DNA from: DASQZT01 sp035638575
Lineage (GTDB): Bacteria; Acidobacteriota; Terriglobia; Bryobacterales; Bryobacteraceae
Reading direction: 5' to 3'
DNA: 64,000 nt
NCBI GenBank assembly: GCA_035638575.1
Contig: DASQZT010000085.1
Span: 1 to 64,000 of the forward strand
The translations under genes and the position numbers were made by a program. The notes beneath the pieces are model-generated. The model was not told where the DNA came from. It searched no databases and saw only the letters and a program-made list of their open reading frames with translations. Below, one piece after another: positions 16,954 to 26,526 of this stretch (its first letter is position 1; each line of letters opens with the position of its first letter).

Positions 16954-19077
16954 ATGAAGATCCGCAAAGCAGCTATCTCGACCCTCGCCGGCCTTGCCTG
17001 CCCGCTGGTGCAATGGAGCGCGGACGGCACGCGGCTGATCTGTTCGTTTGAAAGTCCCGCGGAGTTCCAAAGGATCAAGACCACCGATTCCCGCATCACT
17101 CGCGTAACCCAGCACGCGACCGACGGCCGCTACGCCGCGCAGGTGGACTTCGAAGCAGCCGATCAGCCCAAAATGGAGATCGCGCCCCAGACCGCCGACT
17201 TTCGCCCCTTCGCATCCGTGGCCCTGGATGTCGTGAACCCTTCCGACGAGTCCTTGAGTTTCGCCATGGAAGTGGAGGACGCTTCCGGCGCCAAGACCGT
17301 GGCGCGTACGGCGTTGCCGCTCGGAGCGCGCGAGAGCGCCACGTTCGCTTTGCCGCTGAATTCGCCGCCTCCCCTCGAAATGGGCATGCGCGGTGAAGCC
17401 GCACTCCCCGGTTTCCGCCTCCTGGCGGAAGATCACCATGCGGTGGACACCGCTCACATCGCGGTGATTCGAATCTATCTGAACAAACCCGGCAAGGCGC
17501 GGCTCATGATTCTCGACAATATTCGCCTGCTGCCCGCCATTTCCTACGAAAAGATCGTGGATGCCTATGGCCAATCCGCCAGGGAGGAATGGCCGGGAAA
17601 GCTGACTGCCGTTTCGCAGTTCCAATCGCGAAGGGCCGAAGAAGAGGCCGATCTCAAACTGCGTCCCTCCCTCCCCGACCGCGACGAATACGGCGCTTGG
17701 GCTTCCGGCCCCAAGCTGGAAGCGACCGGTTTCTTTCACGCCGCGAAGCACGCCGGCCAGTGGTGGCTGGTCGCTCCCAACGGCCGCCTGTTCTTTTCCA
17801 TCGGCCTGGATTGCGTGACCACGCGCGAAGGCGGCACAGTGGTCGAAGGCCGCGAGAACATGTTCCAATCGCTGCCCCCGGCGGACGATCCGCTGGCCGC
17901 CCACTACGAGACAGCCGGCGCCGCCACGCCGGTCGGCCTCCGCGATATCAAGTTCTACTCCGGCAAGGTGTTCAATTTCTATTCGGCCAATCTCCAGCGT
18001 AAATATGGCGCGGACTGGAAACGGTTGTGGCAGGAGACCGCCCTGGCGCGCCTGCGCGCATGGGGAGTCAACACCATCGCCAACTGGTCCGATGCCGCGC
18101 TGTACGGCAACGGGCGAGTTCCCTACACCGTGACGCTCGGCATCCGCGGCGCCGCCGGCGAAGTTTCCAGCGGCTCGGACTACTGGGGCAGAATGCGCGA
18201 TGTCTTCGACCCCCGCTTCGCCCAGGCGGTGGACGACAGCGTGCGCGCGATGGCTCAGGCGCGGCGCGACGACCCCTGGTGCGTCGGTTACTTCGTGGAC
18301 AACGAACTGGCCTGGGGCAACATGCGGAGCGAGCGCTCGCGCTATGGACTGGCCCTTGGGGCCCTTTCGCAGGGCGCCGAGTCAGCCGCCAAGCGCGCAT
18401 TCGCCGATCAGGCCAGGGCGCGTTACGCAAGCGTGGAGCGCCTCAATGAAGCGTGGGGCTCGCGCTTTGCGTCGTGGGACGACTTCCTGGCCAAACCCTA
18501 TCAGCCCGAGGGCGAATGGAAACCCGGCATGCGGGAGGATCTCGCCGCCTTCATGAAGGAGTTCGCGACCCGCTACTTCCGCACCATTCGGGACGCGCTG
18601 AAGAAATACGATCCGCATCATCTGTACCTCGGCTCCCGCTTCTCGGGCTACACCCGCGAAGAGGTCCTGGTGGCCGCCGAATACTGCGATGTGATCAGCT
18701 TCAACATCTACCGGGCGCGCGTGAACCCCGCGGAGTGGAGCGTGCTCGACGGTATCGACAAGCCGGTCGTGATCGGCGAGTTTCACATGGGCGCATTGGA
18801 CCGCGGCATGTTCCACCCCGGCCTTGTCTCCACGCCGGACCAGGCCGCTCGCGCCGCCATGTATGAGGATTATGTACGGAGTGTGGCCGATCATCCATTA
18901 TTCGTCGGCTGCCACTTCTTCAAATTCAACGACGAACCACTTACCGGGCGTCCCCGGGACGGCGAGAATTACAATATCGGTTTCACCACCGTGACCGACA
19001 GCGTCTACCCGGAGTTAGTCGCGGCAGCCAAAGCGGTGCACGGCGAAGTTTACGCCCGTCACTCGCGCGCCCACTGA
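16954..19077 (+). CDS. GH50 (beta-agarase)-like glycoside hydrolase
   Basis: This 707-residue protein has an N-terminal beta-sandwich-like domain (about 60-210) and a TIM-barrel region from about residue 270, opening HAGQWWLVAPNGRLFFSIGL as in GH50 agarases. The probable acid/base is Glu451 in VDNELAW and the probable nucleophile Glu609 in VIGEFHMG, both at the spacing of clan GH-A enzymes. The N-terminus (MKIRKAAISTLAGLACPLVQW) looks like a weak signal peptide, so export is likely but not certain. The start at 16954 avoids the upstream 19 codons, which look non-coding. The gene is divergent from TonB receptor 1 over 194 bp. GH50 is the best match by motif; the polysaccharide cut in a soil bacterium may not be agar. 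Confidence 0.75.
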   Translation: MKIRKAAISTLAGLACPLVQWSADGTRLICSFESPAEFQRIKTTDSRITRVTQHATDGRYAAQVDFEAADQPKMEIAPQTADFRPFASVALDVVNPSDESLSFAMEVEDASGAKTVARTALPLGARESATFALPLNSPPPLEMGMRGEAALPGFRLLAEDHHAVDTAHIAVIRIYLNKPGKARLMILDNIRLLPAISYEKIVDAYGQSAREEWPGKLTAVSQFQSRRAEEEADLKLRPSLPDRDEYGAWASGPKLEATGFFHAAKHAGQWWLVAPNGRLFFSIGLDCVTTREGGTVVEGRENMFQSLPPADDPLAAHYETAGAATPVGLRDIKFYSGKVFNFYSANLQRKYGADWKRLWQETALARLRAWGVNTIANWSDAALYGNGRVPYTVTLGIRGAAGEVSSGSDYWGRMRDVFDPRFAQAVDDSVRAMAQARRDDPWCVGYFVDNELAWGNMRSERSRYGLALGALSQGAESAAKRAFADQARARYASVERLNEAWGSRFASWDDFLAKPYQPEGEWKPGMREDLAAFMKEFATRYFRTIRDALKKYDPHHLYLGSRFSGYTREEVLVAAEYCDVISFNIYRARVNPAEWSVLDGIDKPVVIGEFHMGALDRGMFHPGLVSTPDQAARAAMYEDYVRSVADHPLFVGCHFFKFNDEPLTGRPRDGENYNIGFTTVTDSVYPELVAAAKAVHGEVYARHSRAH

Positions 19078-19099
19078 GCGTCGAGGCCCCGCGCCGGCG

Positions 19100-20023
19100 T
19101 CAGCGCCCGGACGCATAATCGCGGTAAAGATCCGCCACGTGCCCCGACTCCGCATCGCCCGGATGAATCACCACGCGCCACCGGAACACCACCTTCTGGC
19201 CCGCCGGCAACTTCCAGTGGCTCTCCTCCTGATCCGGATCGAAGGCGTTTTTTCCGAACGGATTGAGAGCGAACAGTCCGTAGTCCCGCGCGTGCCAGTA
19301 GGTGGGATGGCGCGGGTTCTGCGGATGGTCGAACATCGCCACGCCGAGCCTCTCACCCTCCACCTCGGCGGTGTAGTCCACCCAGTTCGAACGCTTGCCC
19401 CACACCTTGGCCATGGTGGCCCGGCCGTCGGCGTCCACCATGCGCATGCCTTTCCTCTCCGTGAAGCTGTCGGCCAGCCGGATGGCGAACGCGCCTTCCT
19501 TGGTGTCTCCGAACGTCACGTCCACCGCAGCAGTGAGAGTGATCTCGAAGTCGATGGTTCGCAGTTTGGGGTCCGCGGCGAACCTCATGTTGCGAGTCTC
19601 CGTGAGCAACACCTTCCCGTCCGGATCGCGCCAGTCCATGGTTGCGGTCAGGGTCCCGGTTCGGCCGCCGTCTTTCCACTCGGCGTTGCGCACCACGATA
19701 CGGCCGATGTGCGGCTTCGTATAGGAGGGATCGTTCTCCCAGAACTTCACGCCGTTGACGTCGTCGTAAGAGAACCACAGCCCGGTATGATGCAGGTGAT
19801 CGCGGCTCTCCCCGGGTATCTCCTCCATGGGGAAATGGCGCGTCACGATCTTGCCCGAGGCGCTCCGCAGCGGCGCCAGGTACGGCTTGCCGGATTCGGC
19901 GCCGTAGTGGAACGTGGTGAAGGGCTTGCCATCGATGTCCACGGAAATCTGGTCGCGCGCGAAGCGGACCTGCGCCGATAAGCATGCCCCGGTGGCCAAC
20001 AGGAGAGTCAGTGAGAGTCGCAT
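19100..20023 (-). CDS. DUF6807 / PmoA-family secreted protein
   Basis: This 307-residue protein has a signal peptide (MRLSLTLLLATGACLSAQ). The body matches the DUF6807 family, with GKPYLAPLRSASGK, DHLHHTGLWFSYDDVNGVKF and PTYWHARDYGLFALNPFG. The family is often labelled PmoA, but it has no relation to particulate methane monooxygenase, and no methane genes occur here. The conserved His-rich DHLHHTG and the WHARDYG segments suggest a sugar-binding or metal-binding site. Members often sit in carbohydrate loci, which fits the upstream GH50-like gene on the opposite strand (23 bp apart, convergent). The reaction is unknown. Confidence 0.85.
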   Translation of the reverse strand: MRLSLTLLLATGACLSAQVRFARDQISVDIDGKPFTTFHYGAESGKPYLAPLRSASGKIVTRHFPMEEIPGESRDHLHHTGLWFSYDDVNGVKFWENDPSYTKPHIGRIVVRNAEWKDGGRTGTLTATMDWRDPDGKVLLTETRNMRFAADPKLRTIDFEITLTAAVDVTFGDTKEGAFAIRLADSFTERKGMRMVDADGRATMAKVWGKRSNWVDYTAEVEGERLGVAMFDHPQNPRHPTYWHARDYGLFALNPFGKNAFDPDQEESHWKLPAGQKVVFRWRVVIHPGDAESGHVADLYRDYASGR

Positions 20024-20100
20024 TTCACAGCAAGTTTAACGCTCCGCGGAGAGTCATGCCAAGGTGCGCCGCGCGGGTCTACCGGAGATAATAGGGTTCT

Positions 20101-20742
20101 ATGTCGCTGAAGTACATTTCGGCCGCCTTGATGGTGCTGGCGGCGTCCGCCGCACAGCCGCTGCCCGAGCTGCGCGTCGAGCCAACCGCCGGCGGTTCGA
20201 TCTTCTATATCAAGAACGGCTCGGCGCAGCCCCTCACGGCTTATCTCATCGAGCTGGTCGATTACCCTGGCAGCTATTATTCACTGTGGCAGGACGATGT
20301 CTCCGCACCGGTCGCCCCCGGCGCCGAGAAGCGTATTCAGGTGGCCAACATGACGGTCGGCGCGGTGCCCGACTATGTGAAGTTACAGGCGGCTCTCTAC
20401 GCCGACGGAACCTCGAGCGGGATTCCCGAGAAGGTCACTCAGCTTGTGGAGCGCCGCCGCTTCATCCTGGAAACCACCCGCGAGATGATTCGCCGCCTGG
20501 AAAAGGCGCAGTCGGCTGGCGCCGCGAAAGCTTCCGTAATCGCCGACCTGAGACAATGGGCGGCATCCATGCAGCCGCAGGGCAGGCCCAGTCGAAACTC
20601 GCAGGCGGCGATCAACCAGGCGGCGGGCCGCCCCCTCATCGCGGATGCCGCCGCCCTGCTCGATGGGCACCCGGTGGAGGAGGTGCTCGCGGGACTTCGT
20701 GCCGCGGAACAGGCGTTGGCCTCGAGTAAACCGGCGTTGTAG
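20101..20742 (+). CDS. Secreted protein of unknown function
   Basis: This 213-residue protein has a short signal peptide (MSLKYISAALMVLAASAAQ). Residues 25-110 look beta-rich, with a conserved-looking PLTAYLIELVDYPGSYYSLW and VAPGAEKRIQV as in Ig-like or immunoglobulin-fold secreted domains. Residues 115-210 are helical and charged. I do not recognise a family. It stands alone, convergent with the MFS transporter gene, and AGGG lies a few bases before the ATG. Confidence 0.65.
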   Translation: MSLKYISAALMVLAASAAQPLPELRVEPTAGGSIFYIKNGSAQPLTAYLIELVDYPGSYYSLWQDDVSAPVAPGAEKRIQVANMTVGAVPDYVKLQAALYADGTSSGIPEKVTQLVERRRFILETTREMIRRLEKAQSAGAAKASVIADLRQWAASMQPQGRPSRNSQAAINQAAGRPLIADAAALLDGHPVEEVLAGLRAAEQALASSKPAL

Positions 20743-20749
20743 CCGTCCA

Positions 20750-20774
20750 CAATCACCTTCCGGACGGAGCGGCC
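20750..20774. other. Inverted repeat between convergent genes
   Basis: CCGTCC and GGACGG face each other across about 13 bases between the convergent gene ends at 20742 and 20775. There is no T-run on either side, so termination by this hairpin is only a possibility. Confidence 0.3.
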
Positions 20775-22193
20775 TTACGTACGGATTGCGGCACGCTTCT
20801 CACCCGCGTACTCGCGCTCGATCTGTTCGAGAGTCTTACCCTTGGTCTCGGGCACTCGCCACCAGACGAACAGGAACCCGATGACACAGATGCCCGAGTA
20901 TAGCCAGAAAGTCCCCGCGGGTCCCAGCGCGGCGTTCAGCGTCGGGAAGCTGAACGTCAGCGCGAAGCAGGCGATCCATAGCGCCGACACCGAAACCGAT
21001 ACCGCGGCGCCGCGAATGCGGTTGGGAAAGATCTCGGAGATGAGCACCCAGGTCACCGGCGCCAGGGACATGGAGTAGCAGGCGATGGTGGCCAGCGTGC
21101 AAATCAGAACGGGCATGCCCCTCAGCCCGAAATAGTAGGACAGCCCCAGAAGGAAGTGGAAGACCGCTATGCCGACGCACCCCGCCAGCATCAGCGACCG
21201 CCGGCCCAGGCGGTCGACAAAGCCCAAAGCCACCAGCGTGAATACCAGGTTGATGGAGCCCGTGATGACGATGTTGAACAGGATGTCGCTCACGCCGTAC
21301 CCGGCGTTCCGGTAGATCTCCTCGGCGTAGTTGAAGATGACGTTGATTCCGCTCCACTGTTGCAGCACGGCCAGAAAGACGCCGATGCCGAGCACCTTCA
21401 GCATCCCCGGCGCCAGCAACTCCGCCCACCGGCCCTCCTGTGCGTGCGGTTCTGCGGTGCCGAGCACGTCCGCGAGCGCCCGCTCCGCGTATTCTTCCCC
21501 GCCGATTCGCGCCAGAGTGCGGCGAGCACGGTCTTTCTGTCCCCGGACCGCCAGCCAGCGGGGGCTCTCCGGCACAAACAGCGCGCCCAGGAAGAAGACC
21601 AGCGACGGAACGGTTACCGCGGTGAACATCCAACGCCAGCCCAACTGCCCGTTCCACGACTGGCGGATCATTTCCGCGGTCGCGCCCGCGGGGACAGGCT
21701 CGGCGATCAGCCAGTTGACGATTTGCGCGGCGAGGATTCCCACTACGATGGTCATCTGATTCATGGACACCAGGCGTCCCCGCCATGGCGCGGGGCTGAC
21801 CTCCGCAATGTACACCGGCGATACGTTGGATGCGATCCCGATGGCGACTCCGCCCGTGATCCGCCAGATGACGAACGCCGTGAACGTGGGGGCCCATCCG
21901 GTAAGCACGGAGGAGACCGCGAACAGCACCGCGGAAACGATCAACAGTTTCTTGCGGCCGAAGCGGTCGGCGCCGGCTCCGGCGACGAGCGAGCCCAGCA
22001 AACAACCGAGCAGGGCGCAACTGTTGGCCCAACCGACCTGCTGCCCGGAACCGAGCTGAAAGAACTTCTCATAAAACGGCTTGGCGCCGCCGATTACCAC
22101 CCAGTCGTAACCGAATAGCAGTCCGCCCAGCGCGGCGACGGTTGCCAGCAGCCAAACGTAGCGCGCGTTGTAATGTTCTTGGGGGGGCTTCAT
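20775..22193 (-). CDS. Sugar-porter family MFS transporter
   Basis: This 472-residue protein has about twelve membrane helices. It shows sugar-porter signatures: DRFGRKK after helix 2, PESPRWL at the end of the first half, DRLGRRSLML in the repeat motif of the second half, and PETKGKTLEQIE at the C-terminus. It should import a sugar with protons across the inner membrane. Its ATG overlaps the stop of the DUF5107-TPR gene (ATGA at 22190-22193), so the two are co-expressed. The neighbouring AraC regulator and glycosidases suggest a sugar released from galactosides or related glycans, but the substrate cannot be read from the sequence. Confidence 0.92.
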   Translation of the reverse strand: MKPPQEHYNARYVWLLATVAALGGLLFGYDWVVIGGAKPFYEKFFQLGSGQQVGWANSCALLGCLLGSLVAGAGADRFGRKKLLIVSAVLFAVSSVLTGWAPTFTAFVIWRITGGVAIGIASNVSPVYIAEVSPAPWRGRLVSMNQMTIVVGILAAQIVNWLIAEPVPAGATAEMIRQSWNGQLGWRWMFTAVTVPSLVFFLGALFVPESPRWLAVRGQKDRARRTLARIGGEEYAERALADVLGTAEPHAQEGRWAELLAPGMLKVLGIGVFLAVLQQWSGINVIFNYAEEIYRNAGYGVSDILFNIVITGSINLVFTLVALGFVDRLGRRSLMLAGCVGIAVFHFLLGLSYYFGLRGMPVLICTLATIACYSMSLAPVTWVLISEIFPNRIRGAAVSVSVSALWIACFALTFSFPTLNAALGPAGTFWLYSGICVIGFLFVWWRVPETKGKTLEQIEREYAGEKRAAIRT

Positions 22194-25100
22194 CGCTGGT
22201 CGACAATCTCCTCTAGTAGAATCTCCAGGTTGCGATACGCCTCGAGGGCCCAGATGTGGTTCGGGTCGAGTTGAAGAGCCTGCTTACAGTCTTGGCAGGC
22301 CTCGGCGATCCGTCCTAAGCCCTGGTTCGCAAGGCCGCGGAGAAACAGGCATTCCATTCGGTTCCGCTTATCGAGGTCGTCTTCAAACAGCAGAAAATTC
22401 GGCAATGAAGTCGCGAAGTAGTCGATCGCGACGGCGGCCTTCATCCGGCGGTCGGCAAATGCGCGGAGTTCCTGGAACACCGTGCCGGCCTCGTCTTCGC
22501 GCCCGAGCGCCGCAAGGGCCAGCGCGCGGAAGTACGTCTGAAAGTTGAAACTGGTTAACGGCGATGCCGCCGCTTCCCAACGCCGGCGCGCCTCGTCCTC
22601 TCTTCCGAGCGCTGCCAGCGCCAGGCCGCCGTAGTAGTCCAGATGCCGCTCCTCCATCAGGAGGTGTTTGCCTTCGCCGAGATTCGGCGGATACGAGCGC
22701 GCGGCCTCGAAATGGTTCAACGCCGCGGAGGCATCGCCGGCTGCGAGTGCCCGGCGGCCCAGCAGGACATGGGCGATCCCATACTGCCCGGACACCAGAC
22801 CTTCGCCTCCTTCCCACGGATGGAATCGCCGCGACCCGAGAATCTCGAGGGCCGTTTCAGGGCGCCCAGCCTGGTTGTACAGGCTCACCAGTTCCAGCAT
22901 GAGGTCGTCTCTTTGTTCCACCAGGGGGCGATGGCTCTCCAGTGCGGCGAGGCGCTCCGCGGGCACGGCGCCGGTGCGCTTGCGCAACTGGTCGAATTCG
23001 TAAAGCAGGCGCGCATCGTGCGGATTCGCCGCGCGGGCGCGCTCGTAGCACGCCGCCGCGCGCACGGCGTCGCCCAAAACGTTGAAGCAGGCAATGCCGA
23101 GGTTCCTCCAAGGGATCGAGAATCCCGGCTCCAGCCGGCACGCCTGTTCCCAGTGTTGGATGGCTTCCGCACGGCGTCGCTTGTCGTAGAGCAGGTTGCC
23201 CAGGTAGTAGTGCGCCCGCGCGTCGCCGGGATTGGCGCGGAGTGCGCTTTCCAGAACGAGCATTTCGTCGATGCGGGCCGGAAAACAGTAGTCCGGAGAC
23301 GCCTCCGCGCCACGGGTCCGGTATCGCGCGGCGGACTCCGGGTCGCTGCGATTTTCGGCGAACAGGCCCAGCGCGTAGAACATCATGGGCGACGGGCCGC
23401 CCGTAGCGAGGAAGGAATCGAGGACTCCGCCAGCCTCGTCCCACAGGCCGGCCTCGGCATAGTCGTAAGCGACGTCCATGGCGGTTTGCGGATCGAGGCG
23501 CATCGGCCGGGAGACCTCGCCGGCGAGGAACGCCGATTCATACTGGCACCAGGCATCCAGCGGGTCTGATTGGGCCGTCCCAACTGCCAGGGCTGCCGCT
23601 TCCTCCCGGCGCCCCAACCTGCGCAGAATGGCGGTCTTCAGATTGCGCGCTTTCAGGTTGGCGGCGTTATTCTCCAGCGACTGGTCCAGGTGCTCCACCG
23701 CAAGATCGAAATCTCCGCGCGAGCAGGCGATTGCGGCCAGCGCGTAATGCGCGGGAGACTTCCACGCCTGGTTCCAGGTTGCTTTATAGAAGGCCGCGTA
23801 CGCCTCCTCCGGCCTGCCCTGATATTGCAGCGCGAGACCGAGGTGATAGAACGGCTCCCCGTCGTAGGGGTTCGCGTTGCGGCCCGTCACGCGGGCTATG
23901 GCCCTTCGGAAATGATCTTCGGCCCCGGCGAACTGCCCGCGGCGAAGCAGCAAAAGGCCCATGGCGTTGTTACAGCGGGCGTCTCCGGGGTCGCGCCGCA
24001 GCGCCTCCTGCCAGTAGCCCTCCGGAGCCCGCGTGGCGTGGCGGTATTGTTCGAGGTGCAACCCGGTGAAGTAGAGTTCTTCGGATGTGGCGATCCCCTC
24101 CGGGACGGCGGGCTCGGTGGCAGGGTCCGGCATTTCCGTCTCGCGGAGTTCCTCCGGGCGGTAGCGAATCAGCTCACGCCCGTCCGCCCCGAGCACCCGC
24201 AACAACAGATGGGCGTCATCCGTGCCCTCGGAGATCGGGACGCTCTCCACGAAGGGTCTGCCAGGGCACACGGCGACTTCGCGATCCAGCACTGGAAGGT
24301 CCGAATCAGTGAGCAACACCCGGGCTCTCCCGAGCGCTTCCGTGGAGCAGACGCCCACCTTCCAGCCGGCCTCGGTTCTTTCCAGGTTCACCGCCAGAAG
24401 ACGGTTCGCGTTCTTGACTGGCCCGATCTCCTGTATCGGATACCAGTATTGGCGGAAGGTCTTCGTCTCGTAAGGCTGGAGCCAGGAAAAATCCGGCTGA
24501 TTGTCGGTGAACACGCCGGCCATCAGTTCGATGTAGGGCCCGTCGCTGTCGGTGAGTTCGCGGTCCCAGGCATAACCGAACTCCGCGTTTCCCCAGGTCC
24601 AGAGTTTCTTGCCGGGTGAAATGTGGCGGTTCGCCGCGTGTACCAGCCCCGCCTTCCGGGCGTGGTCGTAGCCCCCGAAGAAATCGTAGGCCGATTTCGT
24701 CACCATGTACGAGGTCGGGACCGGAATGTTCTTGTACCAGGCGATATCGACTCCGGCGGTGTAATCCACTCCGTAGTAGAAGTTCCTGGCGATCGGGTAT
24801 CGCGAGACGGCGCGCCTGGCGTGATCGGCCACGAAGGTCACGTCGGGCGGGAAAAAGGCCTGGTATCGATCGTGGACCCGGATGCCGGCATTCGCCCACC
24901 ACAGGAATGTGTGTATGAGGGGAGTCCGGTTGTACAGCCGCACCTTGGCTTCCACAACGGCCTTGCCCGGGTAGAGGCATATCCCCACCATCCCCTTCAT
25001 CCGGTTCATGGGCTCGTGTTCGCCGAGCCAGACCGTGCGGCTGCCGTCTTCGTGCTCCTCGATTCGAAAATCCACGGGCATGAAGGTCGATGGCCGGTGG

Positions 25101-25546
25101 TGCTGCGGCCAGTTGAACTCCACGCCTCCGGAGATCCAGGGCCCGAGAAGTCCGACCAGCGCCGGCTTGATCACGTTCTGCCGGTAGAAGAAGTCGTATG
25201 CGTTGGTCTTGTCCTGGCCCACGTGGATTCGGCCGCCGATCTCCGGAAGGATCATGAGCCGTATGTACTCATTCTCCAGGTGAACCGCCTGCCAGGAGTG
25301 ATCGCGCCGCTCGGTCGAAATCCGATCCGTAAACGGCAGGGGGTAGACCCGCCCGCTGCTGCCCTGGTACACGCGCTTCTCCAGGAACATCGGGTTCTTG
25401 TCGGGCACTTCGGCCGGATAGGCCGGAATCACCACGGGTTCGATCCACGCCTTCACCGGGCCTGCTTCCGACAGCGGCGCTGCGGGCAGTTCCAATCGAC
25501 TCAACGGTTCCTCCTGTGCGGGCGCTACCGGCCTTGTCTGAATCAT
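22190..25546 (-). CDS. DUF5107 domain protein with C-terminal TPR array
   Basis: This 1118-residue protein lacks a signal peptide (MIQTRPVAPAQEEPL), so it is probably cytoplasmic. Residues about 60-400 match DUF5107, with LENEYIRLMILPEIGGRIH and GPWISGGVEFNWPQHH, which resemble galactose mutarotase-like carbohydrate-binding sandwiches. From about residue 520 to the end there are many TPR-type helical repeats (for example PGDARCNNAMGLLLLRRGQF and LGNLLYDKRRRAEAIQHWEQ). The family is thought to act on carbohydrates but has no established reaction that I know of. It overlaps the MFS gene by 4 bp and is divergent from the AraC regulator across 80 bp. The position suggests processing of the sugar brought in by the MFS protein. 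Confidence 0.87.
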   Translation of the reverse strand: MIQTRPVAPAQEEPLSRLELPAAPLSEAGPVKAWIEPVVIPAYPAEVPDKNPMFLEKRVYQGSSGRVYPLPFTDRISTERRDHSWQAVHLENEYIRLMILPEIGGRIHVGQDKTNAYDFFYRQNVIKPALVGLLGPWISGGVEFNWPQHHRPSTFMPVDFRIEEHEDGSRTVWLGEHEPMNRMKGMVGICLYPGKAVVEAKVRLYNRTPLIHTFLWWANAGIRVHDRYQAFFPPDVTFVADHARRAVSRYPIARNFYYGVDYTAGVDIAWYKNIPVPTSYMVTKSAYDFFGGYDHARKAGLVHAANRHISPGKKLWTWGNAEFGYAWDRELTDSDGPYIELMAGVFTDNQPDFSWLQPYETKTFRQYWYPIQEIGPVKNANRLLAVNLERTEAGWKVGVCSTEALGRARVLLTDSDLPVLDREVAVCPGRPFVESVPISEGTDDAHLLLRVLGADGRELIRYRPEELRETEMPDPATEPAVPEGIATSEELYFTGLHLEQYRHATRAPEGYWQEALRRDPGDARCNNAMGLLLLRRGQFAGAEDHFRRAIARVTGRNANPYDGEPFYHLGLALQYQGRPEEAYAAFYKATWNQAWKSPAHYALAAIACSRGDFDLAVEHLDQSLENNAANLKARNLKTAILRRLGRREEAAALAVGTAQSDPLDAWCQYESAFLAGEVSRPMRLDPQTAMDVAYDYAEAGLWDEAGGVLDSFLATGGPSPMMFYALGLFAENRSDPESAARYRTRGAEASPDYCFPARIDEMLVLESALRANPGDARAHYYLGNLLYDKRRRAEAIQHWEQACRLEPGFSIPWRNLGIACFNVLGDAVRAAACYERARAANPHDARLLYEFDQLRKRTGAVPAERLAALESHRPLVEQRDDLMLELVSLYNQAGRPETALEILGSRRFHPWEGGEGLVSGQYGIAHVLLGRRALAAGDASAALNHFEAARSYPPNLGEGKHLLMEERHLDYYGGLALAALGREDEARRRWEAAASPLTSFNFQTYFRALALAALGREDEAGTVFQELRAFADRRMKAAVAIDYFATSLPNFLLFEDDLDKRNRMECLFLRGLANQGLGRIAEACQDCKQALQLDPNHIWALEAYRNLEILLEEIVDQR

Positions 25547-25626
25547 AGTCGATCGCCGCGGCGAGAACCATTGACGATCTCCCGAAGGACATGGATCATT
25601 CTCTTGGCGGTCTGCTACCCTGAGAC
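25547..25626. promoter_or_regulatory. Divergent control region of the DUF5107-MFS operon and AraC regulator
   Basis: These 80 bases separate the starts of two divergent units and must hold at least one promoter and probably the regulator's site. No clear -35/-10 pair or direct repeat could be read, so the call rests on gene layout. Confidence 0.4.
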
Positions 25627-26526
25627 ATGCCCCAGATCGAGACGCCGCGGCGCGTTCGCGAGGGGTTTCCCGGGCAGCGCATGATTGTCCTGCCCCGGCC
25701 CATGCTGCACGAAACGCTCGCCTCGCAGCGCCTGATGACCCTGCTGCCGTCCGACGTCGGATACTTCCCCGAGGCCAGTTTTCACTATGTGGACCGCCCT
25801 GAGGGCTGTCCCCAGTTGATCCTGATTCTCTGTGTTCAGGGCGAGGGATGGGCGCAAATCAAGGATCAGACATACGCCATCCGGCCCGGGCACATGGTGG
25901 TGATTCCGCCGGAACAGCCGCACAGCTATGGAGCCGCCGCCGAGCGCCCCTGGAGCATTCACTGGTGCCACGTCTCCGGGCCTGCCGCAGCCGATTTCGC
26001 GGGTGTCCTGCTGGAGGGGAACGGATCTCCGGTCCTGGAGATCGCGGATTACTCACGGCTGGTGGAACTCTTCGAGGAGATCGCCGACGAACTCTCGCGC
26101 GGTTACGCCTGGAATCACTTGTTTCCCGCTTCGGCGGCGCTGGTTCGATTGCTGGGCCTCACGTACAGCTTCCGAAAGTCGTTTCCGGATGCCAGTCCCG
26201 ACGCCACGGATCGTATCCGGCAGGCTATTTTTTTCCTGGACCACCACCTCGACAGACAAGTCAGCGTGCCGGAACTGGCGAGAATCGCGAATTTGTCGGT
26301 GTCGCACTTTTGCGCCCTCTTCAAGAGGGCTGCCGGTTTCCCGCCTCTGGAGTATTTCCTCCATCGGAAAATTCAACATGCCTGTGAGTTGCTCGATACC
26401 ACCAACCAGCCTCTCAAGCGAATCGCGCATGGATTAGGCTTTTCCGACCCGCTCTATTTTTCCCGTACCTTTCGGAAAATTCAGGGCATGTCCCCCAGAA
26501 AATACCGGCAGACGGTAAAAGGCTGA
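25627..26526 (+). CDS. AraC-family transcriptional regulator
   Basis: This 299-residue protein has an N-terminal cupin-like sensing domain (about 20-150, with LCVQGEGWAQIKDQTYAIRP and MVVIPPEQPHSYG). The C-terminal double helix-turn-helix lies at about 195-296. The first HTH includes VPELARIANLSVSHFCALFK and the second RIAHGLGFSDPLYFSRTFRK, followed by the usual SPRKYR. Regulators of this layout respond to a sugar and activate nearby catabolic genes. It is divergent from the DUF5107-MFS pair and lies upstream of TonB receptor 2 and the GH2 gene, so it may control both directions. The ligand cannot be deduced. Confidence 0.92.
   Translation: MPQIETPRRVREGFPGQRMIVLPRPMLHETLASQRLMTLLPSDVGYFPEASFHYVDRPEGCPQLILILCVQGEGWAQIKDQTYAIRPGHMVVIPPEQPHSYGAAAERPWSIHWCHVSGPAAADFAGVLLEGNGSPVLEIADYSRLVELFEEIADELSRGYAWNHLFPASAALVRLLGLTYSFRKSFPDASPDATDRIRQAIFFLDHHLDRQVSVPELARIANLSVSHFCALFKRAAGFPPLEYFLHRKIQHACELLDTTNQPLKRIAHGLGFSDPLYFSRTFRKIQGMSPRKYRQTVKG

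Noticed and set aside
19100..20023. Methane monooxygenase subunit (PmoA) label
   Set aside because: The DUF6807 family carries this name by error. The protein is secreted, has no membrane helices beyond the leader and has no methane genes near it.
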